Positions 49,979-59,221 of a stretch of 64,000 bases of DNA are shown one piece after another. Below the pieces are notes generated by a model, which was not told the origin of the DNA, made no database searches, and worked only from the letters and a program-made list of their open reading frames with translations. A program made the position numbers and the translations under genes. The stretch spans positions 28,072 to 92,071 of the forward strand of contig NZ_JAMJFL010000031.1 of NCBI RefSeq assembly GCF_023544665.1, given 5' to 3'. This DNA is from Streptomyces sp. YS415. GTDB taxonomy: Bacteria; Actinomycetota; Actinomycetes; Streptomycetales; Streptomycetaceae. How positions within the stretch are numbered: position 1 is the stretch's first letter; each line of letters starts with the position of its first letter.

Positions 49979-50019
49979 TCCGCCATCGGCGCGCCCCCCT
50001 CCACAGCGCCGATGGCGGA
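49979..50019. terminator. 14-bp stem hairpin
   Basis: TCCGCCATCGGCGC (49979-49992) and its exact complement at 50006-50019, with a 13-base C-rich loop. It is 276 bp past the LysE stop, late for a terminator, with no T-run. Confidence 0.6.
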
Positions 50020-50066
50020 CCCTCATTCCCGGACCACGCGCGGTGCCCGGGTTAATGTGCACTCCC

Positions 50067-50147
50067 TTGACTGGCAGAAACTTCCCGGATATTGGTGACT
50101 CCTCGGAAGTTTCTTTCAGCGGAACCCCGCTGAAACTGCTTCAGCGG
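50067..50147. promoter_or_regulatory. GH3 promoter with two inverted repeats and TTCAGCGG repeats
   Basis: A plausible vegetative promoter: TTGACT (50067-50072) and GATATT (50088-50093). GAAACTTCC (50077-50085) and GGAAGTTTC (50105-50113) form a 9-bp inverted repeat over the -10 region. TTCAGCGG-AACC-CCGCTGAA spans 50115-50134, and TTCAGCGG recurs at 50140-50147. Such stacked symmetry suggests repression by a dimeric regulator. Confidence 0.55.
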
Positions 50148-50170
50148 ATCACCTCCGGAAGGAGCGCACG

Positions 50171-51961
50171 TTGCCCTCCAGACGCACCGTCCTCGCCGCC
50201 ACCGCGGGAGTCGCCGCCACGCTCGCCCTGGGCGGGACGGCTCACGCGGACGACAAGAAGCTCCGCTCCCTCATCTCCCGCATGACGCTCGAGGAGAAGG
50301 TCGGCCAGCTCTTCGTGATGCGGGTCTACGGCCACTCCGCCACCGCCCCCGACCAGGCCGACATCGACGCCAACCTCAAGGAGATCGGCGTCCGCACGGC
50401 CGCCGAGCTGATCGCCAAATACCGCGTCGGCGGCATCATCTACTTCGCCTGGGCGCACAACACCCGCGATCCGCACCAGATCGCCGACCTGTCCAACGGC
50501 ATCCAGAAGGCGTCCCTGGACCTCCCGCGCGGGCTGCCCGTCCTGGTCTCCACCGACCAGGAGCACGGCATAGTCGCCCGCGTGGGCAAGCCCGCCACCC
50601 TCTTCCCGGGCGCGATGGCCATCGGCGCGAGCGGCTCGCGCGCCGACGCCCGCACCCTCGGCCGGATCGCCGGGAAGGAACTGCGCGCCCTCGGCATCCG
50701 CCAGGACTACGCGCCCGTCGCCGACGTGAACGTCAACCCCGCCAACCCGGTCATCGGCGTGCGCTCCTTCGGCTCGGACCCGGCCGCGGTGTCCCGGCTG
50801 GTCGCCGCCGAGGTCGCCGGCTTCCAGCGCTCCTCGGTCGCGGCGACCGCCAAGCACTTCCCCGGGCACGGCGACACCGCCGTCGACAGCCACTACGGCT
50901 TCCCGGTCATCACCCACACCCGCGCGCAGTGGGACGAGCTGGACGCGCCCCCGTTCCGGGCCGCGATCGAGGCGGGCATCGACTCGATCATGACCGCGCA
51001 CATCATGGTCCCGGCGCTCGACGACTCGGGCGATCCGGCCACCCTCTCCCGCCCGATCCTCACCGGCATCCTGCGCGAGGAGCTGGGCTACGACGGGGTC
51101 GTGGTCACCGACGCGCTCGGCATGGAGGGCGTCCGCACGAAGTACGGCGACGACCGGGTCCCGGTGCTGGCGCTGAAGGCGGGCGTGGACCAGCTCCTCA
51201 ACCCGCCGAACCTGGACGTCGCCTGGAACGCCGTGCTGACGGCGGTGCGGGACGGAGAGCTGACCGAGGCGCGGCTCGACGAGTCGATCCTGCGGGTGCT
51301 GCGGCTGAAGGCGAAGCTGGGACTGTTCGGCGACCCGTACGTCGGCCACCGTGCCGTGGACCGCACCGTCGGCGCCCCGGCCCACCTGGCGGCGGCGGAC
51401 CGCATCGCCGACCGGACGACGACCCTGCTGGTCAACGAGGGCGGCCTGCTGCCGCTCTCCCCGGCCGACGTGGCGAGGCTCCTGGTGGTCGGCGCCGACC
51501 CGGCGTCCCCGTCCGGCACCACGGGCCCGCCGACCGGCGTCCTCGCCACGGCCCTCACCGAACTCGGCTTCACGGCGACCCCGCTGTCCACCGGCACGGC
51601 CCCGTCGGCGGCGACCATCGCGCGCGCGGTGGCGGCGGCCGGGGACGCGGACGCGATCGTGGTGGGGACGTACAACGTGACCGCGACGAGCGCGCAGAAG
51701 ACACTGGTGGCCCAGTTGCTGGCGACCGGGAAGCCGGTGGTGGCGGTGGCGACCCGCAACCCGTACGACGTGGCGCACCTGCCCGCCGTCCGCGCGTACC
51801 TGGCCTCCTACTCCTGGACGGATGTCGAACTGCGGGCGGCGGCACGGGTGATCGCGGGCGCGGTGGCCCCGAGCGGCCGGCTCCCGGTGCCGGTGCAGCG
51901 GGCGGACGATCCGGCCCGGGTGCTGTATCCGGTAGGGCACGGGCTGTCGTATCCGGCGTAG
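50171..51961 (+). CDS. secreted GH3 beta-N-acetylglucosaminidase/glucosidase
   Basis: 596 residues from TTG at 50171, with GGAAGGAG 7 bases upstream. N-terminal SRRTVLAATAGVAATLALGG looks like a Tat-type signal peptide. The GH3 catalytic barrel follows: LVSTDQEHGIVARVG, KHFPGHGDTAVDSHYGFP at residues 228-245 (the NagZ-like His/Asp loop) and nucleophile Asp314 in VVVTDALGMEGV. A C-terminal alpha/beta sandwich (residues 400-590) completes a two-domain GH3. It hydrolyses beta-1,4 GlcNAc or related residues, probably outside the cell. The presence of KHFPGHGDT favours N-acetylglucosaminidase over glucosidase. Confidence 0.9.
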   Translation: MPSRRTVLAATAGVAATLALGGTAHADDKKLRSLISRMTLEEKVGQLFVMRVYGHSATAPDQADIDANLKEIGVRTAAELIAKYRVGGIIYFAWAHNTRDPHQIADLSNGIQKASLDLPRGLPVLVSTDQEHGIVARVGKPATLFPGAMAIGASGSRADARTLGRIAGKELRALGIRQDYAPVADVNVNPANPVIGVRSFGSDPAAVSRLVAAEVAGFQRSSVAATAKHFPGHGDTAVDSHYGFPVITHTRAQWDELDAPPFRAAIEAGIDSIMTAHIMVPALDDSGDPATLSRPILTGILREELGYDGVVVTDALGMEGVRTKYGDDRVPVLALKAGVDQLLNPPNLDVAWNAVLTAVRDGELTEARLDESILRVLRLKAKLGLFGDPYVGHRAVDRTVGAPAHLAAADRIADRTTTLLVNEGGLLPLSPADVARLLVVGADPASPSGTTGPPTGVLATALTELGFTATPLSTGTAPSAATIARAVAAAGDADAIVVGTYNVTATSAQKTLVAQLLATGKPVVAVATRNPYDVAHLPAVRAYLASYSWTDVELRAAARVIAGAVAPSGRLPVPVQRADDPARVLYPVGHGLSYPA

Positions 51962-52078
51962 CGCCGGTACGTCCGGGCCCCGGCGCGCGACCCCCAACGG
52001 GCCCAAAGCGACCCCGGCGTCTGGCGTGCGCCCGCTGCGGCGGGTCACGCTGGACCCGGGGGAACCGGGGGGAGTGCG

Positions 52079-52693
52079 ATGCGTGGGAGACGTGCCGTGG
52101 GGGCGGCGTTGCTGGCGGCGCTGTGGGTGACGGGCTGCCAGTCCGGGGGGCGGGAGGCCCGGCTGGACGAGCCGGCGACACCGTCACCGGCGCAGACCCG
52201 CCCCTCCGGCTACGGGACGGTGTTCCTCGGGGTCGACGAGTGCAGCTCCTTCGGGACGACCAGCTTCACCGAGGTGCCGTGCGGCGGTGAGCGGGCGGCG
52301 GCCCGGGTGGTGGCCCGCCACGACGGCGCGGTGGGCGACGGCCCGCCGTGCCCGGCCGCCACGGACTTCGTGCTGCACATCAGTGAGCAGAGCCCCTCGG
52401 ACGAGGACGGCGACGGCGCGGTCCCCCGGGGTTACGCCTGCATGCGCAACCTCGCCCCGCCGCACCCCGGCGACCCGGGCGCCGGAGGCGGCCCCCGCAC
52501 GGTCGTCGGCGACTGCGTCTACGACTCCGGCGGCCGGCAGGTCCGCGAGACGTCCTGCGACGGCAAGGGCGAGAAGAAGCCCGGGTACAAGGTCGTGAAG
52601 GCGGTGGGAAACCGCGCCGCGTGCCCGCCGTCGACGGCCCTGTACGTCCAACTCGGCGGCACCCGCCCGGTGGGCTGCGCCCGCTCGCTGTGA
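52079..52693 (+). CDS. secreted lipoprotein of unknown function
   Basis: 204 residues from ATG at 52079. Lipobox WVTGC near residue 20. The mature part has a Pro/Thr linker (PATPSPAQTRPSGYG) and about eight Cys in a repeated arrangement (DECSSFGTT, EVPCGG, GPPCPAATDF, YACMRNL, GDCVYDSG, ETSCDGKG, AACPPST, VGCARSL), so several disulfides are likely. The duplicated pattern F-x-EVPCGG and QVRETSCDG suggests two similar half-domains. No family recognised. A strong terminator overlaps its stop. Confidence 0.7.
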   Translation: MRGRRAVGAALLAALWVTGCQSGGREARLDEPATPSPAQTRPSGYGTVFLGVDECSSFGTTSFTEVPCGGERAAARVVARHDGAVGDGPPCPAATDFVLHISEQSPSDEDGDGAVPRGYACMRNLAPPHPGDPGAGGGPRTVVGDCVYDSGGRQVRETSCDGKGEKKPGYKVVKAVGNRAACPPSTALYVQLGGTRPVGCARSL

Positions 52694-52722
52694 CGGCGGG
52701 CCGCGCAGGGCGGCCCGCCGTC
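52692..52722. terminator. hairpin terminator
   Basis: 13-bp stem GACGGCGGGCCGC (52692-52704), 5-base loop, complement at 52710-52722. It lies between the lipoprotein stop and the convergent S28 peptidase stop at 52751. Confidence 0.85.
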
Positions 52723-52750
52723 AGTACAACACCGTGCACGTCAGGGAACG

Positions 52751-54169
52751 TTACGGACGCAGTGTCCGCTCCACCCCCCGCTTGTCCAGCTTCGCGTCGA
52801 ACTTGGCCAGGGGCTTGGCCGCGGATGGGTTGGCCTGGACCGAGGCGGAGGCGACGCCCGCCCACTCCAGGATCTTCGCCGTCGCGAGGGCCTTCTCGGA
52901 GTCGACCAGGCCCGCCACCCGCGCGCCGTGGTTGGCGCCAGGTGCCGTGAAGACGTACGAGTCGCGCGCGCCCTTGCCGAGGCGGAACGGCTCCGCGCCC
53001 CACGGGTCGTTCTCGCCGTAGACGAAGAGCATCTGCCGGGCGTTGGTGCGCACCCAGCGGTCCACGTCCCGCATGGCCCACGGCTGGAACTGCATCTCGA
53101 TGTCCCGCGGCACGAAGTACCGCGGCGGCAGGTAGCCGTAGCGGATGTACTTCCGCTCGATGTGCGGGAACACGATCGTGGGGGCGCCCAGTTGCGTGCC
53201 CGCCTGGTAGTAGTACGGCGTGTACGGCTCCAGGCCCTGGTCGGTGTAGAAGGAGAAGCCCGCGATGGTGTCGATGGAGGTCCAGATCTCCTCGTCCGTC
53301 GCGTTCTTCGCGTCCGCCGGGACCGTGTCGCAGTCCGAGAGCAGGCTGTACTGCCAGAAGCCCCACACGTAGTCGAGGACGGTCGCCTCGTACGCCTTGT
53401 CCAGGCTGCCGACCGTCTTGAACGTGTAGCCGTTCTCGGCCGCGTACGCCGCGTACCGCTGCTCCAGCGGCTCCCGGCGCACCAGGGCCTCGCGCTGCAC
53501 GCCGTTCAGGCGGTCCCGGCACTCCTCGGTGCCGACGTTCGCGAAGAACTCGTCGTAGGCCGAGTCCTCCCGGTTCACCACGTCGTTGGGGGCGACGTAG
53601 GCGACGACGCCGTCCATGTCGCGCGGGTAGAAGCGCTCGTAGTAGGTGGCGGTCATGCCGCCCTTCGAGCCGCCCGTGGAGATCCACTTCTGGTCGTAGA
53701 CCGGCTTGAGCGCCGTGAAGATGCGGTGCTGGTCGGTCGCCGCCTGCCAGATGTCCAGCTTGGTCCAGTCGGCCGGGGCCGGCCGGGACGGCGTGAAGTA
53801 GCGGTACTCCATGGAGATCTGGTTGCCGTCCACGATCTGCGTCGGCTCGCGCCGGCTCGGGGTCGTGGAGACGTTGTAGCCGCCGGTGTAGAAGACCGTC
53901 GGCCGGCTGACGTCCTTGTGCAGCACGGTGATCCGCTGCTGGAACGTGCCCTTGGACGGGTGCCGGTGATCGACCGGCTGGGCGTAGTTGAGGACGAAGA
54001 AGCGGTAACCGGTGTACGGCTTCTCCTCGACCAGACTCATGCCCGGAATCGCGAGCAGCCGGTCCTTGATGTCGGTGGCCTCCGGCTGGGCGGCGGTGGC
54101 CGACCCCGCCGTGCTCAACGTGCCTATGAGCACCGTGAGCGCCAGCAGCCATCTGAGCGCCTTGCGCAT
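52751..54169 (-). CDS. secreted S28-type serine peptidase (tripeptidyl/prolyl aminopeptidase)
   Basis: 472 residues from ATG at 54169. Sec signal peptide to about residue 27. The mature part is an S28/PS-10-like alpha/beta hydrolase: FFVLNYAQPVDHRHPSKGTFQQRITVLHKD, TVFYTGGYNVSTTP, and nucleophile Ser168 in STGGSKGGMTATYYERFYP. The late acid/His are expected in YGENDPWGAEPF and PGANHGARVAGL. It releases N-terminal di- or tripeptides from proline-containing peptides in the medium. Single gene, TAA stop. Confidence 0.87.
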   Translation of the reverse strand: MRKALRWLLALTVLIGTLSTAGSATAAQPEATDIKDRLLAIPGMSLVEEKPYTGYRFFVLNYAQPVDHRHPSKGTFQQRITVLHKDVSRPTVFYTGGYNVSTTPSRREPTQIVDGNQISMEYRYFTPSRPAPADWTKLDIWQAATDQHRIFTALKPVYDQKWISTGGSKGGMTATYYERFYPRDMDGVVAYVAPNDVVNREDSAYDEFFANVGTEECRDRLNGVQREALVRREPLEQRYAAYAAENGYTFKTVGSLDKAYEATVLDYVWGFWQYSLLSDCDTVPADAKNATDEEIWTSIDTIAGFSFYTDQGLEPYTPYYYQAGTQLGAPTIVFPHIERKYIRYGYLPPRYFVPRDIEMQFQPWAMRDVDRWVRTNARQMLFVYGENDPWGAEPFRLGKGARDSYVFTAPGANHGARVAGLVDSEKALATAKILEWAGVASASVQANPSAAKPLAKFDAKLDKRGVERTLRP

Positions 54170-54271
54170 GCACCCTCCCCTGTGAGTCAGATGTGCGCCC
54201 GGAAGCTATCGGAGCAACGGACGATCACACCAGGGGACTTACCGACAAACCCGGATCCGGCATGCATCGGT

Positions 54272-54661
54272 TCAGCAAAGTATCCAGCCGGAACTGACCG
54301 ATCCGCCGCCCACCCGGCCGGTCACCTTCACACAGCGCTGGCCCGCCCAGAGCGCGACCGTGCGCGTCTTGCGCCGGTGTTTGCCCTGGTACGACACCGG
54401 GTTGTGGCCGCGCGCCCGCACACTGACCGCCATCGTCCGCTTCCGGCCGGGGTTCTTGGCGAGGGTGAAGGCGCACACCGTGCCGCCGCTGCGGTAGATC
54501 TGCACGGATCCCGTGGAGAACGGCACCGTCCGGACCTTGCGCCCCGGGCACGACGTCCCGGCGGCCTGCGCCTCGCCCGGCGCCGCGACGGCCAGCAGCC
54601 CGGACGCGGTCAGCACGGCCAGCACAGCCCCGGCCCGTCGGCGTATCGCACCACTGTCCAC
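54272..54661 (-). CDS. small secreted protein of unknown function
   Basis: 129 residues from GTG at 54661; GGGGAGGA 8 bases upstream decides the start over longer frames. Signal peptide (RRRAGAVLAVLTASGLLAVAAPGEAQA). The mature part is about 95 residues, basic, with four Cys (TSCPG, TVCAF, QRCVKV and the final ILC), predicted beta strands SVQIYRSGG, TVALWAGQRCVKV and VSSGWILC, and no recognised domain. The pattern resembles small secreted beta-sandwich proteins common in Streptomyces. Confidence 0.7.
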   Translation of the reverse strand: MDSGAIRRRAGAVLAVLTASGLLAVAAPGEAQAAGTSCPGRKVRTVPFSTGSVQIYRSGGTVCAFTLAKNPGRKRTMAVSVRARGHNPVSYQGKHRRKTRTVALWAGQRCVKVTGRVGGGSVSSGWILC

Positions 54662-54743
54662 AGTGTCGTCCTCCCCGTACCCCGGCGATGAGCGTACTGG
54701 TGTACGGACGCCGGGCGTACGCCGAACGGTTGCGCGACGACCG

Positions 54744-57700
54744 TCAGGCGAGCTCCGCGCCGACCGGCTCACCGACGAACGTGCGCCACAGTTCGGCGTA
54801 CCGTCCGCCGAGTGCCAGCAGCTCGTCGTGGGTGCCGTCCTCGGCGACCCGGCCGTCGGCCATCACCACGACGCGGTCCGCGCGGGCGGCCGTCGTCAGC
54901 CGGTGGGCGACCATCAGGGTGGTACGGCGGCCCGCCAGCCGGTCCGTCGCCTGGTTGACCTGGGCCTCGGTGGCCAGGTCCAGGGCGGCCGTCGCCTCGT
55001 CGAGGAGCAGGATGTCGGGGTCGACGAGTTCGGCGCGGGCCAGTGCGATCAGCTGGCGCTGGCCGGCCGAGAGGTTGCGGCCCCGCTCGGCGACCTCGTG
55101 GAGGTACCCGCCGTCCAGGGTGGCGATCATCTCGTGGGCGCCCACCGCCCGGGCCGCGGCCTCCACTTCGGCGTCCGTGGCCTCGGGGCGGCCGTAGGCG
55201 ATGGCGTCGCGGACGGTGCCCTGGAAGAGGTACGCCTCCTGCGGGACCACGCCGAGCCGGTGCCGGTACGCCGTCATGTCCAGGGCGCGCAGGTCCGTGC
55301 CGTCGACGGTGACCCGGCCGCCGGTCGGGTCGTAGAAGCGGGCGACCAGCTTGACCAGGGTGGACTTGCCGGCGCCGGTCTCGCCGACGAAGGCGACGGT
55401 CTGGCCGGCCGGGATGCGCAGGTCGACGGCGGTCAGGGCCTCCTCGGCCCCGTCGGAGGAGTCGTACGCGAAGTGGACGTCCTCGAAGGCGATCTCGCCG
55501 CGCAGGGAGAGCACGTCGAGCGGTTCGTCGGCCGACTTGGTGGACGTCGGCTCCCGCAGCAGCTCCTGGATGCGGCCCAGGGACACGGTGGCCTGCTGGT
55601 AGCCGTCGAAGACCTGGGAGAGCTGCTGGACCGGGGCGAAGAACAGGTCGATGTAGAGCAGGTACGCCACCAGCGCGCCGGTCGTCAGCGTGCCGTTGTC
55701 GATCCGGCCGGCGCCGACGATCAGCACCGCCGCCACGGCCACCGACGACAGGAACTGCACGAAGGGGAAGTAGATGGAGATCAGCCACTGGCCGCGGATG
55801 CGGGCCTGCCGGTAGCTGTCGCTGCGTTCGGCGAACCGCGCGCCGCCGTCCCGCTCGCGCCGGAACGCCTGCACGATCCTGAGGCCGGACACCGACTCCT
55901 GGAGGTCGGCGTTGACCGCCGACACCCGCTCACGGGCCAGCTCGTACGCCTTCACGCTCGCCCGGCGGAAGAAGAAGGTGGCGATGATCAGGGGCGGCAG
56001 CGTGGCGAAGACGACCAGCGCCAGCTCAAGGTCGATGACCAGCAGGGCGACCATGATGCCGAAGAAGGTGACGACCGAGACGAACGCGGTGACCAGGCCG
56101 GTCTGCAGGAAGGTCGACAGGGCGTCGACGTCCGTCGTCATCCGGGTCATGATCCGGCCGGTCAGCTCGCGTTCGTAGTAGTCGAGTCCGAGCCGCTGCA
56201 GCTGGGCGAAGATCTTCAGGCGCAGGGCGTAGAGCACCCGTTCACCGGTGCGCCCGGTCATCAGGGTCTCCCCCACCTGCGCCGCCCACTGCACGGTCAC
56301 CGCGAGCAGCGCGAGCAGGGAGGCCGCCCAGACCGCGCCGAGGGCGGCCTCGGAGACACCGCTGTCGATGCCGTGCCGGATCAGCACCGGGAGCAGCAGC
56401 CCGCTGCCCGCGTCGACGGCGACCAGGGCGAGGCTGGCCAGCAGGGGCAGGCCGAAGCCGCGCAGCAGGCGCCGCAGGCCGTAGGACTCCTCCGGGGTGA
56501 CCGCGTGGGCCTCGTCGATGTCCGGGACGTCCTTGGCCGGGGGCAGCGCCTCGACCTGGGCGAGGAGTTCGGGGGTGGCCGGGGCTCCGTCCGTCGCGTA
56601 GTCGCGCGGGGTGCGCTCGCCCGCCCACAGCCGGGGGGTGATGCCGCGCTCGGCGTCGAACTCGGCGTCCAGCTCGGCCCGTACGGAGGTGTCCTCCTCC
56701 TGGGGGCCGGCGGGCGGGGTGTGGCCCGGGGAGACGCCGCCCAGCTCGTCGGGGTCGGTGAGCAGGCGCCGGTACAGGGCCGAGCGCTCCTGGAGTTCCT
56801 CGTGGGTGCCGAGGTCGGCGAGCCGGCCGTCGTCGAGGACGGCGATGCGGTCGGCGAGGTTCAGGGTGGAGCGGCGGTGCGCGATCAGCAGGGTGGTGCG
56901 GCCCTCCATGACCTGGGCCAGCGCCTCGTGGATCTCGTGTTCCACGCGGGCGTCCACGGCGGAGGTGGCGTCGTCGAGGACCAGCAGGCGGGGGTCGGTG
57001 AGGATCGCGCGGGCGAGGGCGACGCGCTGGCGCTGGCCGCCGGAGAGGGTCAGGCCGTGCTCGCCGACCGTGGTGTCGTAGCCCTCGGGCAGCTCGGCGA
57101 TGAAGCGGTCCGCCTGGGCGGCGCGGGCGGCCTGCTCGATCTGCTCCTGGGTGGCGTCGGGGCGGCCGTAGGCGATGTTGTTGCGGACGGTGTCGGAGAA
57201 GAGGAAGGAGTCCTCGGGGACCAGGCCGATCGCGGCCCGCAGGGAGTCCAGGGTGAGCTCGCGGACGTCGTGGCCGCCGACGAGGACGGCGCCGTGGGTG
57301 ACGTCGTAGAAGCGCGGCAGGAGCAGCGAGACGGTGGACTTGCCGGAGCCGGAGGAGCCGACGACGGCGAGGGTCTCGCCGGGGCGGATCTCGAAGCTGA
57401 GGCCGTCCAGGACAGGGCTGGTTTTGCCGTTGGCGTCCTCGTAGCCGAAGGAGACGTCGTCGAACTCGACGGTCGCCGGGGCGTCGGCGGGCAGCTCCTT
57501 GGTGCCGTCCTGCATGGCGGGCTCGGTGTCGATCAGTTCGAGTACCCGCTCGGTGCCGGCGCGGGCCTGCTGGGCGACGGTGAGGACCACGGCGAGCATG
57601 CGGACCGGGCCGACGAGCTGGGCGAGGTAGGCCGAGAAGGCGACGAACGTGCCGAGGGTGATGTGTCCGCCCACGGCGAGCCAGCCGCCGAGGGCGAGCA

Positions 57701-58514
57701 TGGCGACCTGGCCGAGGGCGGGGACGGCCTGGAGCGCCGGGGTGTACTTCGCGTTGAACCGGATGGTGCGCAGCCGCCCGGCGAACAGCCGCCGGCTGAC
57801 GTCCCGGAGCTTGCCGGTCTCCTGCTCCTCCTGCCCGAAGCCCTTTACCACGCGGACCCCACTGACGGCGCCGTCGACCACGCCCGCGACGGCCGCCGCC
57901 TGGGCCTGGGCGTACCAGGTGGCGGGGTGCAGCTTGCTGCGGCTGCGCCGGGCGATCCACCACAGCGCGGGGGCCACGGCGATGGCGACGGCGGTGAGCG
58001 GCAGGGACAGCCAGGCCATCACGATCAGGGAGACGAAGAACAGGGCGAAGTTCCCGATGGTCATCGGGAGCATGAAGAGCAGGCTCTGGATCAGCTGGAG
58101 GTCACTGGTCGCCCGTCCGACGACCTGCCCGGTGGACAGCTCGTCCTGCCGCCGCCCGTCGAGGCGGGTGATGGTGCCGAACATCGCGGTGCGCAGGTCG
58201 TGCTGGACGTCGAGGGCGAGGCGCCCGCCGTAGTAGCGCCGGAGGTAGGTGAACACGTAGACGAGGACGGCGGCGACGATCAGCAGCGCCGCCCACATCG
58301 CCATGGAGCGGCTCTTGTCCGCGATCACGTCATCGATGATCACCTTGGTGATCAACGGCACCAGCGCCATGACGGCCATGCCGAGCAGGGAGGACCCGAG
58401 AGCGAGGACGACGTCCTTCGGGTAGCGCCAGGCGTACCCCCACAGTCTCCGCGCCCATCCCTGTCCCGCTGCCACGTCCTGCTTCCCCGTCTGATCGTCC
58501 ACGACAAGCCCCAA
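54744..58514 (-). CDS. double ABC exporter: two TMD-NBD halves in one chain
   Basis: 1256 residues; TTG at 58514 gives the full frame, and a GTG at 58502 is an alternative. Two complete B-type exporter halves in tandem. Half 1: six helices, Walker A GSSGSGKST, signature LSGGQ near 490, Walker B LLVLDDATSAVD with Asp515 in place of the catalytic Glu. Half 2: Walker A GETGAGKST, signature LSAGQ near 1147, Walker B LLLDEATAALD with Glu1173. This is the asymmetric layout of heterodimeric exporters (one degenerate, one active ATP site) in a single protein. It exports lipids or hydrophobic drugs. Single gene, divergent from 58618. Confidence 0.92.
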   Translation of the reverse strand: MGLVVDDQTGKQDVAAGQGWARRLWGYAWRYPKDVVLALGSSLLGMAVMALVPLITKVIIDDVIADKSRSMAMWAALLIVAAVLVYVFTYLRRYYGGRLALDVQHDLRTAMFGTITRLDGRRQDELSTGQVVGRATSDLQLIQSLLFMLPMTIGNFALFFVSLIVMAWLSLPLTAVAIAVAPALWWIARRSRSKLHPATWYAQAQAAAVAGVVDGAVSGVRVVKGFGQEEQETGKLRDVSRRLFAGRLRTIRFNAKYTPALQAVPALGQVAMLALGGWLAVGGHITLGTFVAFSAYLAQLVGPVRMLAVVLTVAQQARAGTERVLELIDTEPAMQDGTKELPADAPATVEFDDVSFGYEDANGKTSPVLDGLSFEIRPGETLAVVGSSGSGKSTVSLLLPRFYDVTHGAVLVGGHDVRELTLDSLRAAIGLVPEDSFLFSDTVRNNIAYGRPDATQEQIEQAARAAQADRFIAELPEGYDTTVGEHGLTLSGGQRQRVALARAILTDPRLLVLDDATSAVDARVEHEIHEALAQVMEGRTTLLIAHRRSTLNLADRIAVLDDGRLADLGTHEELQERSALYRRLLTDPDELGGVSPGHTPPAGPQEEDTSVRAELDAEFDAERGITPRLWAGERTPRDYATDGAPATPELLAQVEALPPAKDVPDIDEAHAVTPEESYGLRRLLRGFGLPLLASLALVAVDAGSGLLLPVLIRHGIDSGVSEAALGAVWAASLLALLAVTVQWAAQVGETLMTGRTGERVLYALRLKIFAQLQRLGLDYYERELTGRIMTRMTTDVDALSTFLQTGLVTAFVSVVTFFGIMVALLVIDLELALVVFATLPPLIIATFFFRRASVKAYELARERVSAVNADLQESVSGLRIVQAFRRERDGGARFAERSDSYRQARIRGQWLISIYFPFVQFLSSVAVAAVLIVGAGRIDNGTLTTGALVAYLLYIDLFFAPVQQLSQVFDGYQQATVSLGRIQELLREPTSTKSADEPLDVLSLRGEIAFEDVHFAYDSSDGAEEALTAVDLRIPAGQTVAFVGETGAGKSTLVKLVARFYDPTGGRVTVDGTDLRALDMTAYRHRLGVVPQEAYLFQGTVRDAIAYGRPEATDAEVEAAARAVGAHEMIATLDGGYLHEVAERGRNLSAGQRQLIALARAELVDPDILLLDEATAALDLATEAQVNQATDRLAGRRTTLMVAHRLTTAARADRVVVMADGRVAEDGTHDELLALGGRYAELWRTFVGEPVGAELA

Positions 58515-58617
58515 CGTGTTCCGCCCCGGATTTCATCCCGGGATGAGCACCAGCGCGCACCGCGCCTGAGTAGCAGCGCGCTGCCGGCCCGCGCGGGGCC
58601 GGGCTTTGATCATCGGC

Positions 58618-59190
58618 ATGAGGAAGAACACCGTGCTGGTCACTGCCGCCGTCGCCCTGGTGGCGCTGTTCGCGCTGCTCGCCAAGGGGTGTCAGACGAT
58701 GGCGGGCGGGCCGGTGGGCACGACCGACGAGTTCCGCGAGCATGTCCGGGCCACCACGAAGGCCGGTGCCGCCGTGTACCGCGCCCTGTCCCCGGCGCCG
58801 CTGGGCCAGCCCTCCCCCGCCCAGGACGGCAGCTCCTCCTGCGTGGACGACTTCGGCTGGGACGACGGCAAGGTCACCCGGGACGAGCCGATCTACGTCT
58901 GGGACCTGGAGTACGCGACCACCGACGACTTCCGCGCCGCGCTGAAGGCCCTGGAGGCCTCCTGGCGGGCGGAGGGACGCGAGGTGGAGAAGGTGGAGAG
59001 CGGCATCGCCACCACGCTCGACGACGGCGTCCGGGTCACCGTCCGGCTGGGCTGGTACAGCGACGAGCCCGAGCTGCGCGCGGAGGGCCGCTGCATGCGC
59101 TACACGGACACCTACGGCGACGCCTACGACTACCCGCGCGACGCCGACGGCGACGGGACGGTCGACGAGTACGAGAAGCCCGCCTGGTGA
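58618..59190 (+). CDS. membrane-anchored or secreted protein of unknown function
   Basis: 190 residues from ATG at 58618; a TTG four codons upstream is less likely. N-terminal hydrophobic helix (NTVLVTAAVALVALFALLAKGC) ends in Cys, but the residues before it do not make a good lipobox. The mature part contains SSSCVDDFGWDDGKVTRDEPIYVWDLEYATTDDFRAALKALEASWRAEG and ends with an Asp-rich loop DADGDGTVDEYEKP resembling a calcium-binding EF-hand-like sequence. No family recognised. Confidence 0.72.
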   Translation: MRKNTVLVTAAVALVALFALLAKGCQTMAGGPVGTTDEFREHVRATTKAGAAVYRALSPAPLGQPSPAQDGSSSCVDDFGWDDGKVTRDEPIYVWDLEYATTDDFRAALKALEASWRAEGREVEKVESGIATTLDDGVRVTVRLGWYSDEPELRAEGRCMRYTDTYGDAYDYPRDADGDGTVDEYEKPAW

Positions 59191-59221
59191 GGGGCGCCGG
59201 GAGACCCTGGACCGGGGTGGG

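Larger units (their letters stand above)
49703..50170. other. 468-bp intergenic region: C-rich tract, hairpin, promoter of the GH3 gene
   Basis: The first part (about 49710-49870) is a C-rich pyrimidine-biased tract without a gene. A 14-bp stem, TCCGCCATCGGCGC (49979-49992) with complement at 50006-50019, may terminate lysE or shape an RNA. The last 110 bases hold the GH3 promoter and repeats described separately. No coding sequence or known RNA recognised. Confidence 0.5.
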
